A stretch of 64,000 nt of DNA, taken from NCBI GenBank assembly GCA_965215355.1, contig CBDCDJ010000007.1, positions 2,170,001 to 2,234,000 on the forward strand, in the 5' to 3' direction. This document shows, in pieces, positions 8,730-16,645 of this stretch. The notes below the pieces were generated by a model. It saw only the letters and a program-made list of their open reading frames with translations, did no database searches and was not told where the DNA came from. The position numbers were made by a program, and so were the translations under genes. Origin of the DNA: CBDCDJ01 sp965215355 (GTDB taxonomy: Bacteria; Deinococcota; Deinococci; Deinococcales; Trueperaceae). Position 1 is the stretch's first letter. Every line of letters begins with the position of its first letter.

Positions 8730-10154
8730 ATGATGCGTATTGCCCTCGGCGGTATCGCCACCGAAAGCTGCACTTTCTCACCCGTTTTGACTAAAAAAGA
8801 AGACTTCGCTGTCGCGTACGGCGACGCCTTGCTCGAGTCCGGTCGCTATCCCTTTTTGGCCGACGGCGAGGCTCGAGTTTTCCCGACTTTGCAGGCTCGA
8901 GCCCTGCCCGGCGGCCCCGTCGAGCGCTCGTCTTTTGAGAGTCTCAAGGCCGACTTTTTAGCGCGGTTGCGCGCGGCCCTGCCCTTGGACGGCCTCTACC
9001 TCGACATGCACGGCGCGATGAACGTCGAAGGCCTGGACGACGCCGAGGGCGACCTCTACGCGGCGGCTAGAAGGGTGGTCGGCCCCACCTGCCTCATGTC
9101 GGCAAGCTACGACCTGCACGGCAACCTCAGCCGGCGCATCGTCGCCACGCTCGACCTCCTCACGGCCTACCGCACCGCGCCGCACGTGGACACGCTTCAA
9201 ACGCGCACCAGAGCGTTCAACTTGCTCGTGCGTTGTCTCAAAGAAAACCTTCGGCCGCACAAGGTCTGGGTGTCCGTTCCCGTCCTGCTTCCCGGCGAGC
9301 GCACCAGCACCGAATACGAGCCCGCGGCGAGCCTCTACGCTTCGTTGCCGGAGACCGACGGCCTGCCCGGCATCCTGGACGCCTCGGTCCTCGTCGGCTA
9401 CGCCTGGGCGGACGAGCCGCGCGCGGCGGCGAGCGCCCTAGTGACGGGGACCGACTTAGGCGCAGCAAAACGAGAGGCGCGGCGGCTGGCACAGGCTTAC
9501 TGGAACCTGCGGGACGAGTTCGGGTTCAGCGTACCGGCCGGGACGATGGACGAAAGTCTGACCTGGGCGCTCGAGCGCGAAAAAACCTGCCTGTTCGTCA
9601 GCGATTCGGGCGACAACCCGACCGCCGGGGGCGTGGGTGACCGGGCGGACTTTTTGAGGTGTTTGTTGGGGCGCAACGTTCCCGACGCCGTGCTGGGCGG
9701 TCTGACGGACGCCGCCGCGACCGACGCCTGTTACCAAGCCGGGGTCGGGGCCAAGCTCAGCCTAAACTTGGGCGCTTCTCTCGACGCCCGCAGCGAACCC
9801 CTGAAGGTCGAAGGTGAAGTGTTGTTTCTGGACGCGGTGAGCGACCCTGGCGAGCGACAAGCGGTGGTGCAAACGGGCGGCGTGACTGTGATTCTGGCAC
9901 GGCGGCGCAGGCCCTACCATCTCGAGGCGGATTTTCTACGCCTCGGCGTCGACCCCAGAACGCGCAAGATGATCGTCGTCAAAGTCGGCTACCTCGTCCC
10001 CGACCTAAAACGCATTGCGGGCGGGAGTTTTTTGGCGCTCAGTCCCGGCGCGGTCGACCAGCACGTCGAGCGGTTGCCCTACGCGCGGCTCAGGCGGCCT
10101 CTTTACCCACTCGAGCGCTCTTTCCAGTGGCAGCCTCGAGACGCGGGAGTTTGA
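8730..10154 (+). CDS. M81 family metallopeptidase, MlrC-like
   Basis: A 474-residue protein starting at one of two consecutive ATG codons (8730 or 8733). GGIATESCTFSP at the N-terminus, LDGLYLDMHGAM, YDLHGNLS and YRTAPHVDT further on, and the C-terminal MlrC_C part (PLKVEGEVLFLD, RTRKMIVVKVGY) define the M81/microcystinase C family. The Glu of ATES, the Asp and His of DLH and the His of PHVD, spaced as in MlrC, are the likely zinc ligands. It is divergent from a peptide ABC transporter, so it may hydrolyse imported linear peptides or related amides. The actual substrate is unknown; most members are not microcystinases. Confidence 0.88.
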   Translation: MMRIALGGIATESCTFSPVLTKKEDFAVAYGDALLESGRYPFLADGEARVFPTLQARALPGGPVERSSFESLKADFLARLRAALPLDGLYLDMHGAMNVEGLDDAEGDLYAAARRVVGPTCLMSASYDLHGNLSRRIVATLDLLTAYRTAPHVDTLQTRTRAFNLLVRCLKENLRPHKVWVSVPVLLPGERTSTEYEPAASLYASLPETDGLPGILDASVLVGYAWADEPRAAASALVTGTDLGAAKREARRLAQAYWNLRDEFGFSVPAGTMDESLTWALEREKTCLFVSDSGDNPTAGGVGDRADFLRCLLGRNVPDAVLGGLTDAAATDACYQAGVGAKLSLNLGASLDARSEPLKVEGEVLFLDAVSDPGERQAVVQTGGVTVILARRRRPYHLEADFLRLGVDPRTRKMIVVKVGYLVPDLKRIAGGSFLALSPGAVDQHVERLPYARLRRPLYPLERSFQWQPRDAGV

Positions 10155-10496
10155 CACCGGCCACGCTGAGCACTCGAGCCCGTTGTAGAAGCGCGGTTTA
10201 AGCCAATCCTAGTGAAGCAGGATGCTTAGTGGGTTTGTCCCTACGCTTGCGCTCGGCACCTCGAGCTTATACCGTTTCCGGTTAATTCCTAAAGGAATTA
10301 ACCGGAGTGGAACGAGAAGAAAAAATACGGATGACGATAAGGAGCGAAAAAAGACTTTCCAAATTTATTTAGCGTATTACCGCCATCTGTATTACCGGTA
10401 GCATCAGTAACTTCGAGCTTACCGGTAATACCCGTAACTTCGTGAAAGCTGAACGGGCCTGAACCACAGGCCGTGACTATTTCACCCGGGAGGTAC
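10155..10496. other. 342-bp intergenic stretch, partly AT-rich with coding-like remnant
   Basis: Between the convergent M81 and pilT genes. It holds CTCGAG sites, a 28-bp inverted repeat (10278-10305), and a stretch (about 10310-10490) of lower GC. On the minus strand that stretch reads without stops as a coding-like fragment ending near 10298 (motifs GPFSFHEVTG and LEVTDATGNTDG). It lacks its own start, runs in from an out-of-frame part of pilT and is not a recognisable family, so I treat it as a possible gene remnant only. Confidence 0.35.
10278..10305. repeat. 28-bp inverted repeat, 13-bp perfect arms
   Basis: CCGGTTAATTCCT and AGGAATTAACCGG flank a two-base AA centre. It lies in the gap between the convergent M81 and pilT genes. 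Neither side carries a good T tract, so it is a weak candidate for an intrinsic terminator; a bidirectional transcript-end hairpin or a protein-binding site are other options. Confidence 0.6.
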
Positions 10497-11678
10497 CTAG
10501 AACTTGCGGCCCCTGTCGTAAGACCTCGAGCCCCGCGACCGCTCGTCGCCGCCCGCGGCGTACGGCTCGTCGGCACCGTGGTGCTGCGTCAACATCACCT
10601 TGAACTCGTGCGCGCTGGTCGAGGCGGCGAGCGCGTCTTCCATCGACACCCGGCCGTTGAGGTAAAGTTCGACCAGGTGCTGGTCGAAGGTTTTCATGCC
10701 GCGCAGGTTGTCCTCTTGAAGCGCTTCTTTGATGAGCGGTGTCTTGTCCTCGTCTTTCAAATAGTCGCGCACCAGCGGCGAGTTGACGAGCACTTCATGC
10801 GCCAGCACGCGGCCCGTCCCGTCGGCGCGGGGCAGCAAGCGTTGGCTGAGGATGCCGAGCAGCGAGTCGGCCAGCAAAATGCGCACTTGGGTGCGCTCGA
10901 AAGGCGGAAAAAAGTCGATGATGCGGTTGATGGTGCGAATCGCGTCCAGGGTGTGGAGCGTGCTGAGCACCAGGTGCCCGGTCTGCGCCGCGCTGATGGC
11001 CGCTTCGGCCGTTTCGCGGTCGCGCATCTCCCCTATCATGATGACGTCGGGGTCCTGGCGCATCGCGTACTTGAGCGCGTCGGCGAAGTCGGCGGTGTCC
11101 AGACCCACCTCGCGCTGGATGACGAGGCTGCGCCGGTTCGCGTGCAGCACCTCGATGGGGTCTTCTACCGTGAGGATGTTGCGCGGATAGGTACGGTTGA
11201 TGTGGTCGACCATCGCCGCCAGGGTGGTCGACTTGCCGTGCCCGGTCGGCCCCGTGACGAGGACCAGCCCGCGCGACTGAGCGACGAACTCGGTGACCAC
11301 CTTGGTGGGTAAGCCCAGCGTCTCGAAACTCGGCACGCTGTCTTGCACCACGCGCATGACGATGCCGACCGAACCCCGCTGCCGAAACACGTTGCAGCGG
11401 AAGCGCGCTATGTCGGGAACGGTAAAAGCGAAGTCGAGTTCGTGGCGGTGCAAAAACAGCTCGCGTTGCGGCTCGGACATCATGGCGAGGGCGATTTGCT
11501 CGGTTTGCTGCGGGGTCAGCGTCGGCACGCTCTCGTAAATGTGCAAACTGCCGTCAATGCGGATGTAAGGCGGCGCGCCCGCCTGCAGGTGGATGTCCGA
11601 AGCTCGCTGCGCGACCATGTTTTTGAACATGTCGGCGATGCGCACGCCCCTGCTTTGCCCAGTGCTGTCATGTACCAT
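10497..11678 (-). CDS. pilT: PilT, type IV pilus retraction ATPase
   Basis: A 393-residue hexameric secretion ATPase. N-terminal VAQRASDIHLQAGAPP is the PilT PAS-like domain start; the core has Walker A GPTGHGKST, the Asp box LTVEDPIE, Walker B VIMIGEMRDRETAEAA, and the His box HLVLSTLHT. The GEMRD and AIRTINRIIDFFP blocks are PilT/PilU-like rather than PilB-like. The ATG at 11678 is chosen because family homology begins shortly after it; the 38 upstream codons have no counterpart. The C-terminus is a polar Arg/Gly/Ser-rich tail beyond the usual end. No other pilus genes are adjacent. Confidence 0.92.
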   Translation of the reverse strand: MVHDSTGQSRGVRIADMFKNMVAQRASDIHLQAGAPPYIRIDGSLHIYESVPTLTPQQTEQIALAMMSEPQRELFLHRHELDFAFTVPDIARFRCNVFRQRGSVGIVMRVVQDSVPSFETLGLPTKVVTEFVAQSRGLVLVTGPTGHGKSTTLAAMVDHINRTYPRNILTVEDPIEVLHANRRSLVIQREVGLDTADFADALKYAMRQDPDVIMIGEMRDRETAEAAISAAQTGHLVLSTLHTLDAIRTINRIIDFFPPFERTQVRILLADSLLGILSQRLLPRADGTGRVLAHEVLVNSPLVRDYLKDEDKTPLIKEALQEDNLRGMKTFDQHLVELYLNGRVSMEDALAASTSAHEFKVMLTQHHGADEPYAAGGDERSRGSRSYDRGRKF

Positions 11679-11824
11679 GTGCGTAGTCCCGCCGTCTCGG
11701 CTCCGGCCAGCGAGCACGACCTCGAGTGTACTCAATTGACAAAAAAATGCAGTAAAACTTTTCGCGCCGTGCTTGGACAGTCCACGCCTCAACTATTTTG
11801 GGTCGGAGCAGGTAAAGCTAAGGG

Positions 11825-12010
11825 CTACTTTTTAACGCCTTCTGCGTTTGTTTCTTGGACAGGTTGCGCAGACGCTGCTTTTTGACCGTGGCTGCGAAAG
11901 TAAGCGATACGCTCTTCGGCACTCAAACTTTTCGTCTCCTCGAAGATGCGGTCACGAACGGCACGCACCACCGCTACGGTGTCAAACATTTCTACTTTGT
12001 TCGTCTTCAT
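11825..12010 (-). CDS. putative antitoxin paired with PIN protein
   Basis: A 61-residue charged, mostly helical protein with the pattern MFDTV...RAVRDRIFEETKSLSAEERIAYFRSHGQ, like the small partners encoded beside YLDTSV-type PIN domains. It has a strong GGAGGT ribosome site 8 bases before ATG 12010 and starts 3 bp after the PIN gene, so both are translated from one mRNA. The order (toxin first) is unusual for classic VapBC but common for this pair type. The antitoxin role is inferred from context. Confidence 0.62.
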   Translation of the reverse strand: MKTNKVEMFDTVAVVRAVRDRIFEETKSLSAEERIAYFRSHGQKAASAQPVQETNAEGVKK

Positions 12011-12013
12011 CGC

Positions 12014-12463
12014 TCACGACCTCCGTCGGATTCCTTGTCTCGAGGGGCTGATACCATAAAGCAGATTCACGCCGTCAAAGCCGAGGATGCGCGGCAGCTT
12101 AACAACACGCTTAAAGTTCCAGCTCACCGACACGTCTACTTTAGCAACCGTGGTGAGCGTGATATGTGTGGCGTCGTTCCTGAATCTCGGTGAAACTACG
12201 CCTGCCTTAAGATAGGCGCTTGTTAACCTGTCGGCTTCGACGCTCAGGACAAGAACCTCCGCGCCTCGTGCCTCAAGCTCGGCAAGGAGCGACCTGACCT
12301 CGTGAGGAGCTAGGGCAACTTCAGTCCGCACCCCATCGGACACGACTGGGATAATGCTTTTCGCCTTGATGGCGTCGAGGAGAACTTGGGTGTCTTTGAA
12401 GAATTCCTCATCAAAGACTCCTCCAAGCACCGAGGTATCGAGGTAGACTCGAAGTGACCTCAC
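12014..12463 (-). CDS. PIN-domain protein, probable toxin nuclease
   Basis: About 149 residues. The N-terminal VYLDTSVLGGVFD gives the first catalytic Asp, and NDATHITLTTVAKVDVSVSWNFKRVVK gives the later acidic and Asn positions of the PIN fold, as in the YLDTSVxGGxF group of putative ribonucleases. I favour GTG 12463, which has a GGAAGGGT site 7 bases upstream, over the TTG at 12484. It is followed at once by the small antitoxin-like gene. It sits between pilT and aapP but is transcribed in the same direction as both. RNase activity is expected from the family, not shown. Confidence 0.72.
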   Translation of the reverse strand: MRSLRVYLDTSVLGGVFDEEFFKDTQVLLDAIKAKSIIPVVSDGVRTEVALAPHEVRSLLAELEARGAEVLVLSVEADRLTSAYLKAGVVSPRFRNDATHITLTTVAKVDVSVSWNFKRVVKLPRILGFDGVNLLYGISPSRQGIRRRS

Positions 12464-12494
12464 TGAGCTACCCTTCCGTTTCAAACCGGCAACA

Positions 12495-13283
12495 TCAAAG
12501 AATCTTCGACAAAAACGACTTCGTCCGCTCCTCTTGCGGGTTGGTGAAAAAGTGCTCGGGCGGCCCGACCTCGACGACTTGCCCAGCGTCCATAAACACC
12601 ACCCGGTTGCCGACCTCGCGCGCGAAGCCCATTTCGTGGGTCACCACAATCATCGTCATGCCTTCACGAGCCAAGTTCACCATGACCTCCAGGACTTCGC
12701 CGATGACCTCGGGGTCGAGGGCGCTGGTGGGTTCGTCGAAGAGCATCACTTTGGGCTCCATCGTCAGCGCCCGTGCAATGGCGACGCGCTGCTGCTGCCC
12801 GCCCGAGAGCTGGCCGGGGTACTTGTGAGCTTGCTCGGGCACGTGGACTTTTTCTAAAAAGTACATCGCCCGCTCCTCGGCCTTGGACTTTTTCCACTTG
12901 CGCACGCGAATCGGAGCCAGGGTGATGTTTTCCATCACGGTGAGGTGCGGGAACAGGTTGAACTGCTGAAAGACCATGCCGGTCTCGCGGCGCACCTGGT
13001 CGATTTTGCGCACGTCGTCGGTAAGTTCGGTACCGTCCACGCTGATGCGGCCTTCCTGGTGCTCCTCGAGCCTGTTTACACAGCGAATCAAAGTAGACTT
13101 GCCCGAGCCCGACGGCCCGATGACCACCACGACCTCACCCTTGTTGACGGACAAGTTGATGTCTTTGAGCACGTGAAAGTCGCCGTACCACTTGTTCAGG
13201 TCGGCGATTTCGATGATTTTGTCGCCGCCCTCGGGCGCGTCTGCGCGAACATTTTTTCCCATTTTCTCAGTTGTGACTGCCAT
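12495..13283 (-). CDS. aapP: polar amino-acid ABC transporter ATPase (AapP/GlnQ-type)
   Basis: A 262-residue ABC ATPase: Walker A GPSGSGKST, Q-loop FQQFNLFPHLTVMENI, signature LSGGQQQRVAIARAL, Walker B VMLFDEPTSALDPE, and TMIVVTHEMGFA. NLFPHLTVMENITLAP and the THEMGFAR motif are characteristic of amino-acid ABC ATPases (GlnQ, HisP, AapP). It is the last gene of the aapJ-Q-M-P set on the minus strand, 13 bp downstream of aapM. The first 22 residues are a polar extension compared with GlnQ. Confidence 0.92.
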   Translation of the reverse strand: MAVTTEKMGKNVRADAPEGGDKIIEIADLNKWYGDFHVLKDINLSVNKGEVVVVIGPSGSGKSTLIRCVNRLEEHQEGRISVDGTELTDDVRKIDQVRRETGMVFQQFNLFPHLTVMENITLAPIRVRKWKKSKAEERAMYFLEKVHVPEQAHKYPGQLSGGQQQRVAIARALTMEPKVMLFDEPTSALDPEVIGEVLEVMVNLAREGMTMIVVTHEMGFAREVGNRVVFMDAGQVVEVGPPEHFFTNPQEERTKSFLSKIL

Positions 13284-13296
13284 GTTCAGCCTCCTG

Positions 13297-14511
13297 TTAG
13301 CGGGTGCCTACGCCGAGTTGTTTCTCGAGCTGCCGACTCGCCACGCTCATGCGAAACGCAAAGAACCAGTAGATGACGGCCAAAAACAGCGACAGCTCGA
13401 GCCGAATCCCGCCCGGCACCGTCAACGATTGCGGCTGGTTGGCGACGACGTTGGCGACGTTGAAAAAGTCGAACAGGCCCACCACGAAGACGAGCGAGGT
13501 GTCCTTGAACAGGCCGATGGACTGGCCCACGATGGCCGGAATCACCGCGCGCAGCGCTTGCGGCAGCACGATTTTGCGCATCGTCTGCCAACCGCTGAGG
13601 CCCAGGGCCCTGGCCGCCTCTTCCTGGCCCTTGCCGACCGCCTGCAAACCGCCGCGCACGTTTTCGGCCATGTACGCAGCTGAAAAGAGCGTCACGGCGA
13701 CAAGCGCTTTGGTGAGCGCGTCGACGCTGCTCGTGTCGATGTTGAAAATGAGTGGCACCATGAGCGAGGCGATAAACAGCCACATGATGAGGGGCGCGCC
13801 GCGCACGATTTCGATAAAGCCGATGCAGAAGTACTTGATGGCGGGCAACCGGCTGCGCCGGCCCAGCGCCAGCGCGATGCCGAGCGGGAAGCTCACCACG
13901 ATGCCTACAACCGACAGGATGAGCGTGAGCAAAAAGCCGCCCCACTCGCGGTTTTCGACCACGCGCAAGTCGCCGCTCGAGCCAAAGCCGCGCAGCAGCA
14001 CGTAACCGACCAACAAAGACGCGCCCCACAACCACGGCAGGGCGCTCACCAGCCGCGGCTGCGCCCGGCCCAGGCCGTAGCCCACCAGGCTCGCCACCGT
14101 GACGAGGGTCCAGAGCCACCTCACCGCCTCCCAATCGAGCAGCGCCGCCACGTTGACGACGACCACGAAGGTAAACACCCACCAGAACACGCCGCGGATG
14201 ATCTCGCCTTCGGCGTGGCTCGAGACCCCGGCGGTCAAACCGAGCAAGCCCATGACGAGGGCGACGATTGCCAGGGGCCGCCACAGCAGGTCGAACGGGT
14301 AGCGGTACACGGCGAACAGTTTCATGTTCGCCCACACCCGCTCCCAGTGCGCGCCGAAAAAAACGAAGTTGACCAGGCCGTACAAGCCCCACAGGACCGC
14401 GGCGATGACGACGACGGAAACGACACTGTTGAAGACCGAGCTGAACAGGTTCTCACGCAGCCAGCCCACTGCGCCGCTGCTGCGGACCGGGCGATTTCTG
14501 GCGTCTATCAT
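13297..14511 (-). CDS. aapM: general amino-acid ABC transporter permease AapM-type
   Basis: A 404-residue membrane protein with several additional N-terminal helices, typical of AapM, and a C-terminal His/Glu/Gln/Arg/opine-type permease domain. The ATPase-contacting loop reads KGQEEAARALGLSGWQTMRKIVLPQALRAVIPA. The FIEIVRGAPLIMWLF motif is the usual first-helix region of the permease domain. It forms the transmembrane channel with AapQ and is coupled to AapP; genes are separated by about 15 bp on each side. Confidence 0.9.
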   Translation of the reverse strand: MIDARNRPVRSSGAVGWLRENLFSSVFNSVVSVVVIAAVLWGLYGLVNFVFFGAHWERVWANMKLFAVYRYPFDLLWRPLAIVALVMGLLGLTAGVSSHAEGEIIRGVFWWVFTFVVVVNVAALLDWEAVRWLWTLVTVASLVGYGLGRAQPRLVSALPWLWGASLLVGYVLLRGFGSSGDLRVVENREWGGFLLTLILSVVGIVVSFPLGIALALGRRSRLPAIKYFCIGFIEIVRGAPLIMWLFIASLMVPLIFNIDTSSVDALTKALVAVTLFSAAYMAENVRGGLQAVGKGQEEAARALGLSGWQTMRKIVLPQALRAVIPAIVGQSIGLFKDTSLVFVVGLFDFFNVANVVANQPQSLTVPGGIRLELSLFLAVIYWFFAFRMSVASRQLEKQLGVGTR

Positions 14512-14526
14512 GCCGGTCCTCTCATC

Positions 14527-16341
14527 TCAACGCTCCACCAACGCCATGCGGGCGTTGACGATGTTGAGGACGAAGGCGAAGGCGAAGCTGATAAGCAGGT
14601 ACGAGGCGATGACCATGAGCGTCATCGGCACCGACGCGCCCGTCTGGTTGGCGATGATCGCGCTGATGGCGAAAATCTCCACGTAGGCCGCGATGAGGCC
14701 CAACGACGAGTTTTTGGTGAGGTTGAGGTATTGGCTGATCATCGGCGGCAGGATGATGCGCAGCGCCTGCGGAAAGACGATGAGGTTGAAGGTTTGGTAC
14801 CCGCTCAGGCCCAAAGCCTTGGCGGCCTCGGTCTGCCCCTTGGCGACCGCCTGGATGCCGGCCCGGACGATTTCCGCGATAAAGCTCGCGGTATAGATGA
14901 CGAGCGCCAACAGCATCGCCAGGTAGCTCACCGACAAGCTGATGCCGCCGAAGTAGTCGCTGATGGGGATGCTCGGCTGGCTCAAAACCAGCGGCCCCGA
15001 CTCGTTCACGGCCAAATTGACATTCAACTCCGACTCGCTCTGCGCGCCGCCGCCGGGCGTGCCGAACAGCTGGCCGGGGCTCAAGTTTTGGGTCGTTTCC
15101 GCCGCCGCGCCCGGCGCGCTCGCGGCAAAGCGGGGGATGCGCAATTCGCCGTCGCGGTCGCTGACGACGCGCCGCTCGAAGTCGGTCAGGGTGAGTTGCA
15201 AGCGGGCGCTGTAACCCGAAGCGTTGCCGTCTTGGGTTTGAATTTCCTCGCCGCGGTCGAAACTACCGCTGCCGTTGGCGTCGCGGTACACGACGCCTTC
15301 GCTCGGAAAACGGTCGAACGCAACGGCCAAACCCTCGGCCTCGTCAGGGTCGACGAAGCTCACCTCGGCCGCGCCGAACTCGCTTTCCCTGATAGCGGGA
15401 AAACGAAAAGTGCTGTAGACGAACCTGCGCGACTCGGTGAGGTTCTGCGTTTGGGTGGTCAAAACGGCTTCGGGAATCGTCACCGTCACCGGCGTAAAGG
15501 ATAACTTTTGTTCGCCGCGGTCGAAGGCGCCGTCGCCGTTGGCGTCGCGGTAGACGGTGGCGACCCCGGTACCGGGGTTGAAACTCGTCGCCGTGTTCGC
15601 GGGCAAGCCGGGGCCGCTCAAACTCACCGCGTAGCCCACCGCGGCGACGCCGAACAAGGTCAGCAGGGTCAGCGGCCAGGGGCTGCCGGGCCGTTCAGAG
15701 CGTTCGATGCTGCGCCGCCGCAAGCCGAAGACGACGACCGCCGCGACGAGCGCGCCCAACAGCCAGGGCCACCAGGCCCCGAACCGTTGCGAAGGATACA
15801 GCCAGGGCAGCGCCAAGCCTAAGTTGCTCAAGTAGCCCCCGAAGGGCAAGGTGATAGGGTTCGAACTGCGCGGCGGCAGCGGTGTGAGCACGGCCGTGAA
15901 CCAGAAAACGATCTGTACGGCCAACGGCGTGTTGCGGATGAGTTCTACGTAGCCCGTAGCGAGTTGCCGCAGTATCCAGTTGCTCGACAGCCGCATCACC
16001 CCGATGAGGGTGCCGAGCAGCGAGGCCAACACGACCCCGACCAGCGCCACCTTGAGCGTGTTGAGCACGCCGATGATAAAAGCGCGCAAGTAACTGCTCG
16101 TCGCGGCGCTGTAGGGAATCGGCGTCTCGGCGATGGGGATGCCGGCCCGGTTGTCCAAAAACGAAAAGTCGGCGGGGAGGTTCGAGCGCTGCAACGCTAC
16201 CGTCACGTTGCGCACCATAAGAACCGCGGCGACGAGAACGATAGCGGCAAAAACAACTTGGGCCAGCGTGCCGATGACTTTGACGTTGCGGTAAAAAGGA
16301 ATGCGCTCGGGGGCGGGCGCGTCCATAGACCGTGCGGCCAC
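14527..16341 (-). CDS. aapQ: general amino-acid ABC transporter permease AapQ-type with EF-hand-like insert
   Basis: A 604-residue permease, clearly longer than the usual AapQ (about 400). Residues 25-45 and 84-240 contain membrane helices with YVELIRNTPLAVQIVFWF; the ATPase-contact loop KGQTEAAKALGLSGYQTFNLIVFPQALR is at about 501-528. Between them, about residues 243-462 form a hydrophilic insert with two near-identical 12-residue loops, DANGDGAFDRGE (266-277) and DANGSGSFDRGE (354-365), matching the EF-hand/dockerin calcium loop pattern (D1, N3, D/S5, G6, hydrophobic 8, D9, E12). The insert should be extracytoplasmic. The GTG start at 16341 is 4 bp after a short leader reading frame; ATG 16326 is an alternative. 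Confidence 0.88.
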   Translation of the reverse strand: MAARSMDAPAPERIPFYRNVKVIGTLAQVVFAAIVLVAAVLMVRNVTVALQRSNLPADFSFLDNRAGIPIAETPIPYSAATSSYLRAFIIGVLNTLKVALVGVVLASLLGTLIGVMRLSSNWILRQLATGYVELIRNTPLAVQIVFWFTAVLTPLPPRSSNPITLPFGGYLSNLGLALPWLYPSQRFGAWWPWLLGALVAAVVVFGLRRRSIERSERPGSPWPLTLLTLFGVAAVGYAVSLSGPGLPANTATSFNPGTGVATVYRDANGDGAFDRGEQKLSFTPVTVTIPEAVLTTQTQNLTESRRFVYSTFRFPAIRESEFGAAEVSFVDPDEAEGLAVAFDRFPSEGVVYRDANGSGSFDRGEEIQTQDGNASGYSARLQLTLTDFERRVVSDRDGELRIPRFAASAPGAAAETTQNLSPGQLFGTPGGGAQSESELNVNLAVNESGPLVLSQPSIPISDYFGGISLSVSYLAMLLALVIYTASFIAEIVRAGIQAVAKGQTEAAKALGLSGYQTFNLIVFPQALRIILPPMISQYLNLTKNSSLGLIAAYVEIFAISAIIANQTGASVPMTLMVIASYLLISFAFAFVLNIVNARMALVER

Positions 16342-16345
16342 GAAA

Positions 16346-16393
16346 CTAGCCTCGAGCCTTTTCTAAAGTTGCTCGTCGGAACAAATCGGACAC
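16346..16393 (-). CDS. possible 15-codon leader peptide upstream of aapQ
   Basis: A perfect AGGAGG (on the minus strand, 16400-16405) lies 6 bases before GTG 16393, opening a frame of 15 codons (MSDLFRRATLEKARG) that stops at 16346, only 4 bp before the GTG start of aapQ. It could be a coupling leader peptide, or the true N-terminus of AapQ disconnected by a frameshift. Short length makes it uncertain. Confidence 0.35.
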   Translation of the reverse strand: MSDLFRRATLEKARG

Positions 16394-16597
16394 TCAACAC
16401 CTCCTGAAACGGTTGCGACAGTATAACCCGAAGCGTCAAGTTCGGTCTTCAGCGACTTAGGACAGCCTTGACCGTACGCGACCATCTAGGCGACTATCCG
16501 GAACAGAACACCTGAGGGCGGACGGAACAACCGGTACCTCTCTGAAATAAACTCCGGCTCGCCGCGCTGAATCCTCTTAAAACCTTAAAGAGCGAAG

Positions 16598-16625
16598 ATA
16601 AAAAAGGGGTGGCCGTCGCCACCCC
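16598..16625 (-). terminator. intrinsic terminator after aapJ
   Basis: On the minus strand GGGGTGGC (from 16625), loop GACG and GCCACCCC (to 16606) form a perfect 8-bp GC-rich stem followed by six T residues. It is 21 bp after the aapJ stop. A partial terminator here would give more binding protein than permease and ATPase mRNA, as is usual for such operons. Confidence 0.82.
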
Positions 16626-16645
16626 GGTTTTTCAAACGGCAGCGT

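Noticed and set aside
10278..10305. Inverted repeat as the pilT or M81 terminator
   Set aside because: Strong stem, but no T tract on either strand and about 190 bp from the pilT stop; left as an unassigned repeat.
14215..15504. 429-codon plus-strand frame opposite aapM/aapQ
   Set aside because: Antisense shadow; no motif and composition typical of complement reading, while the minus strand encodes recognisable permeases.
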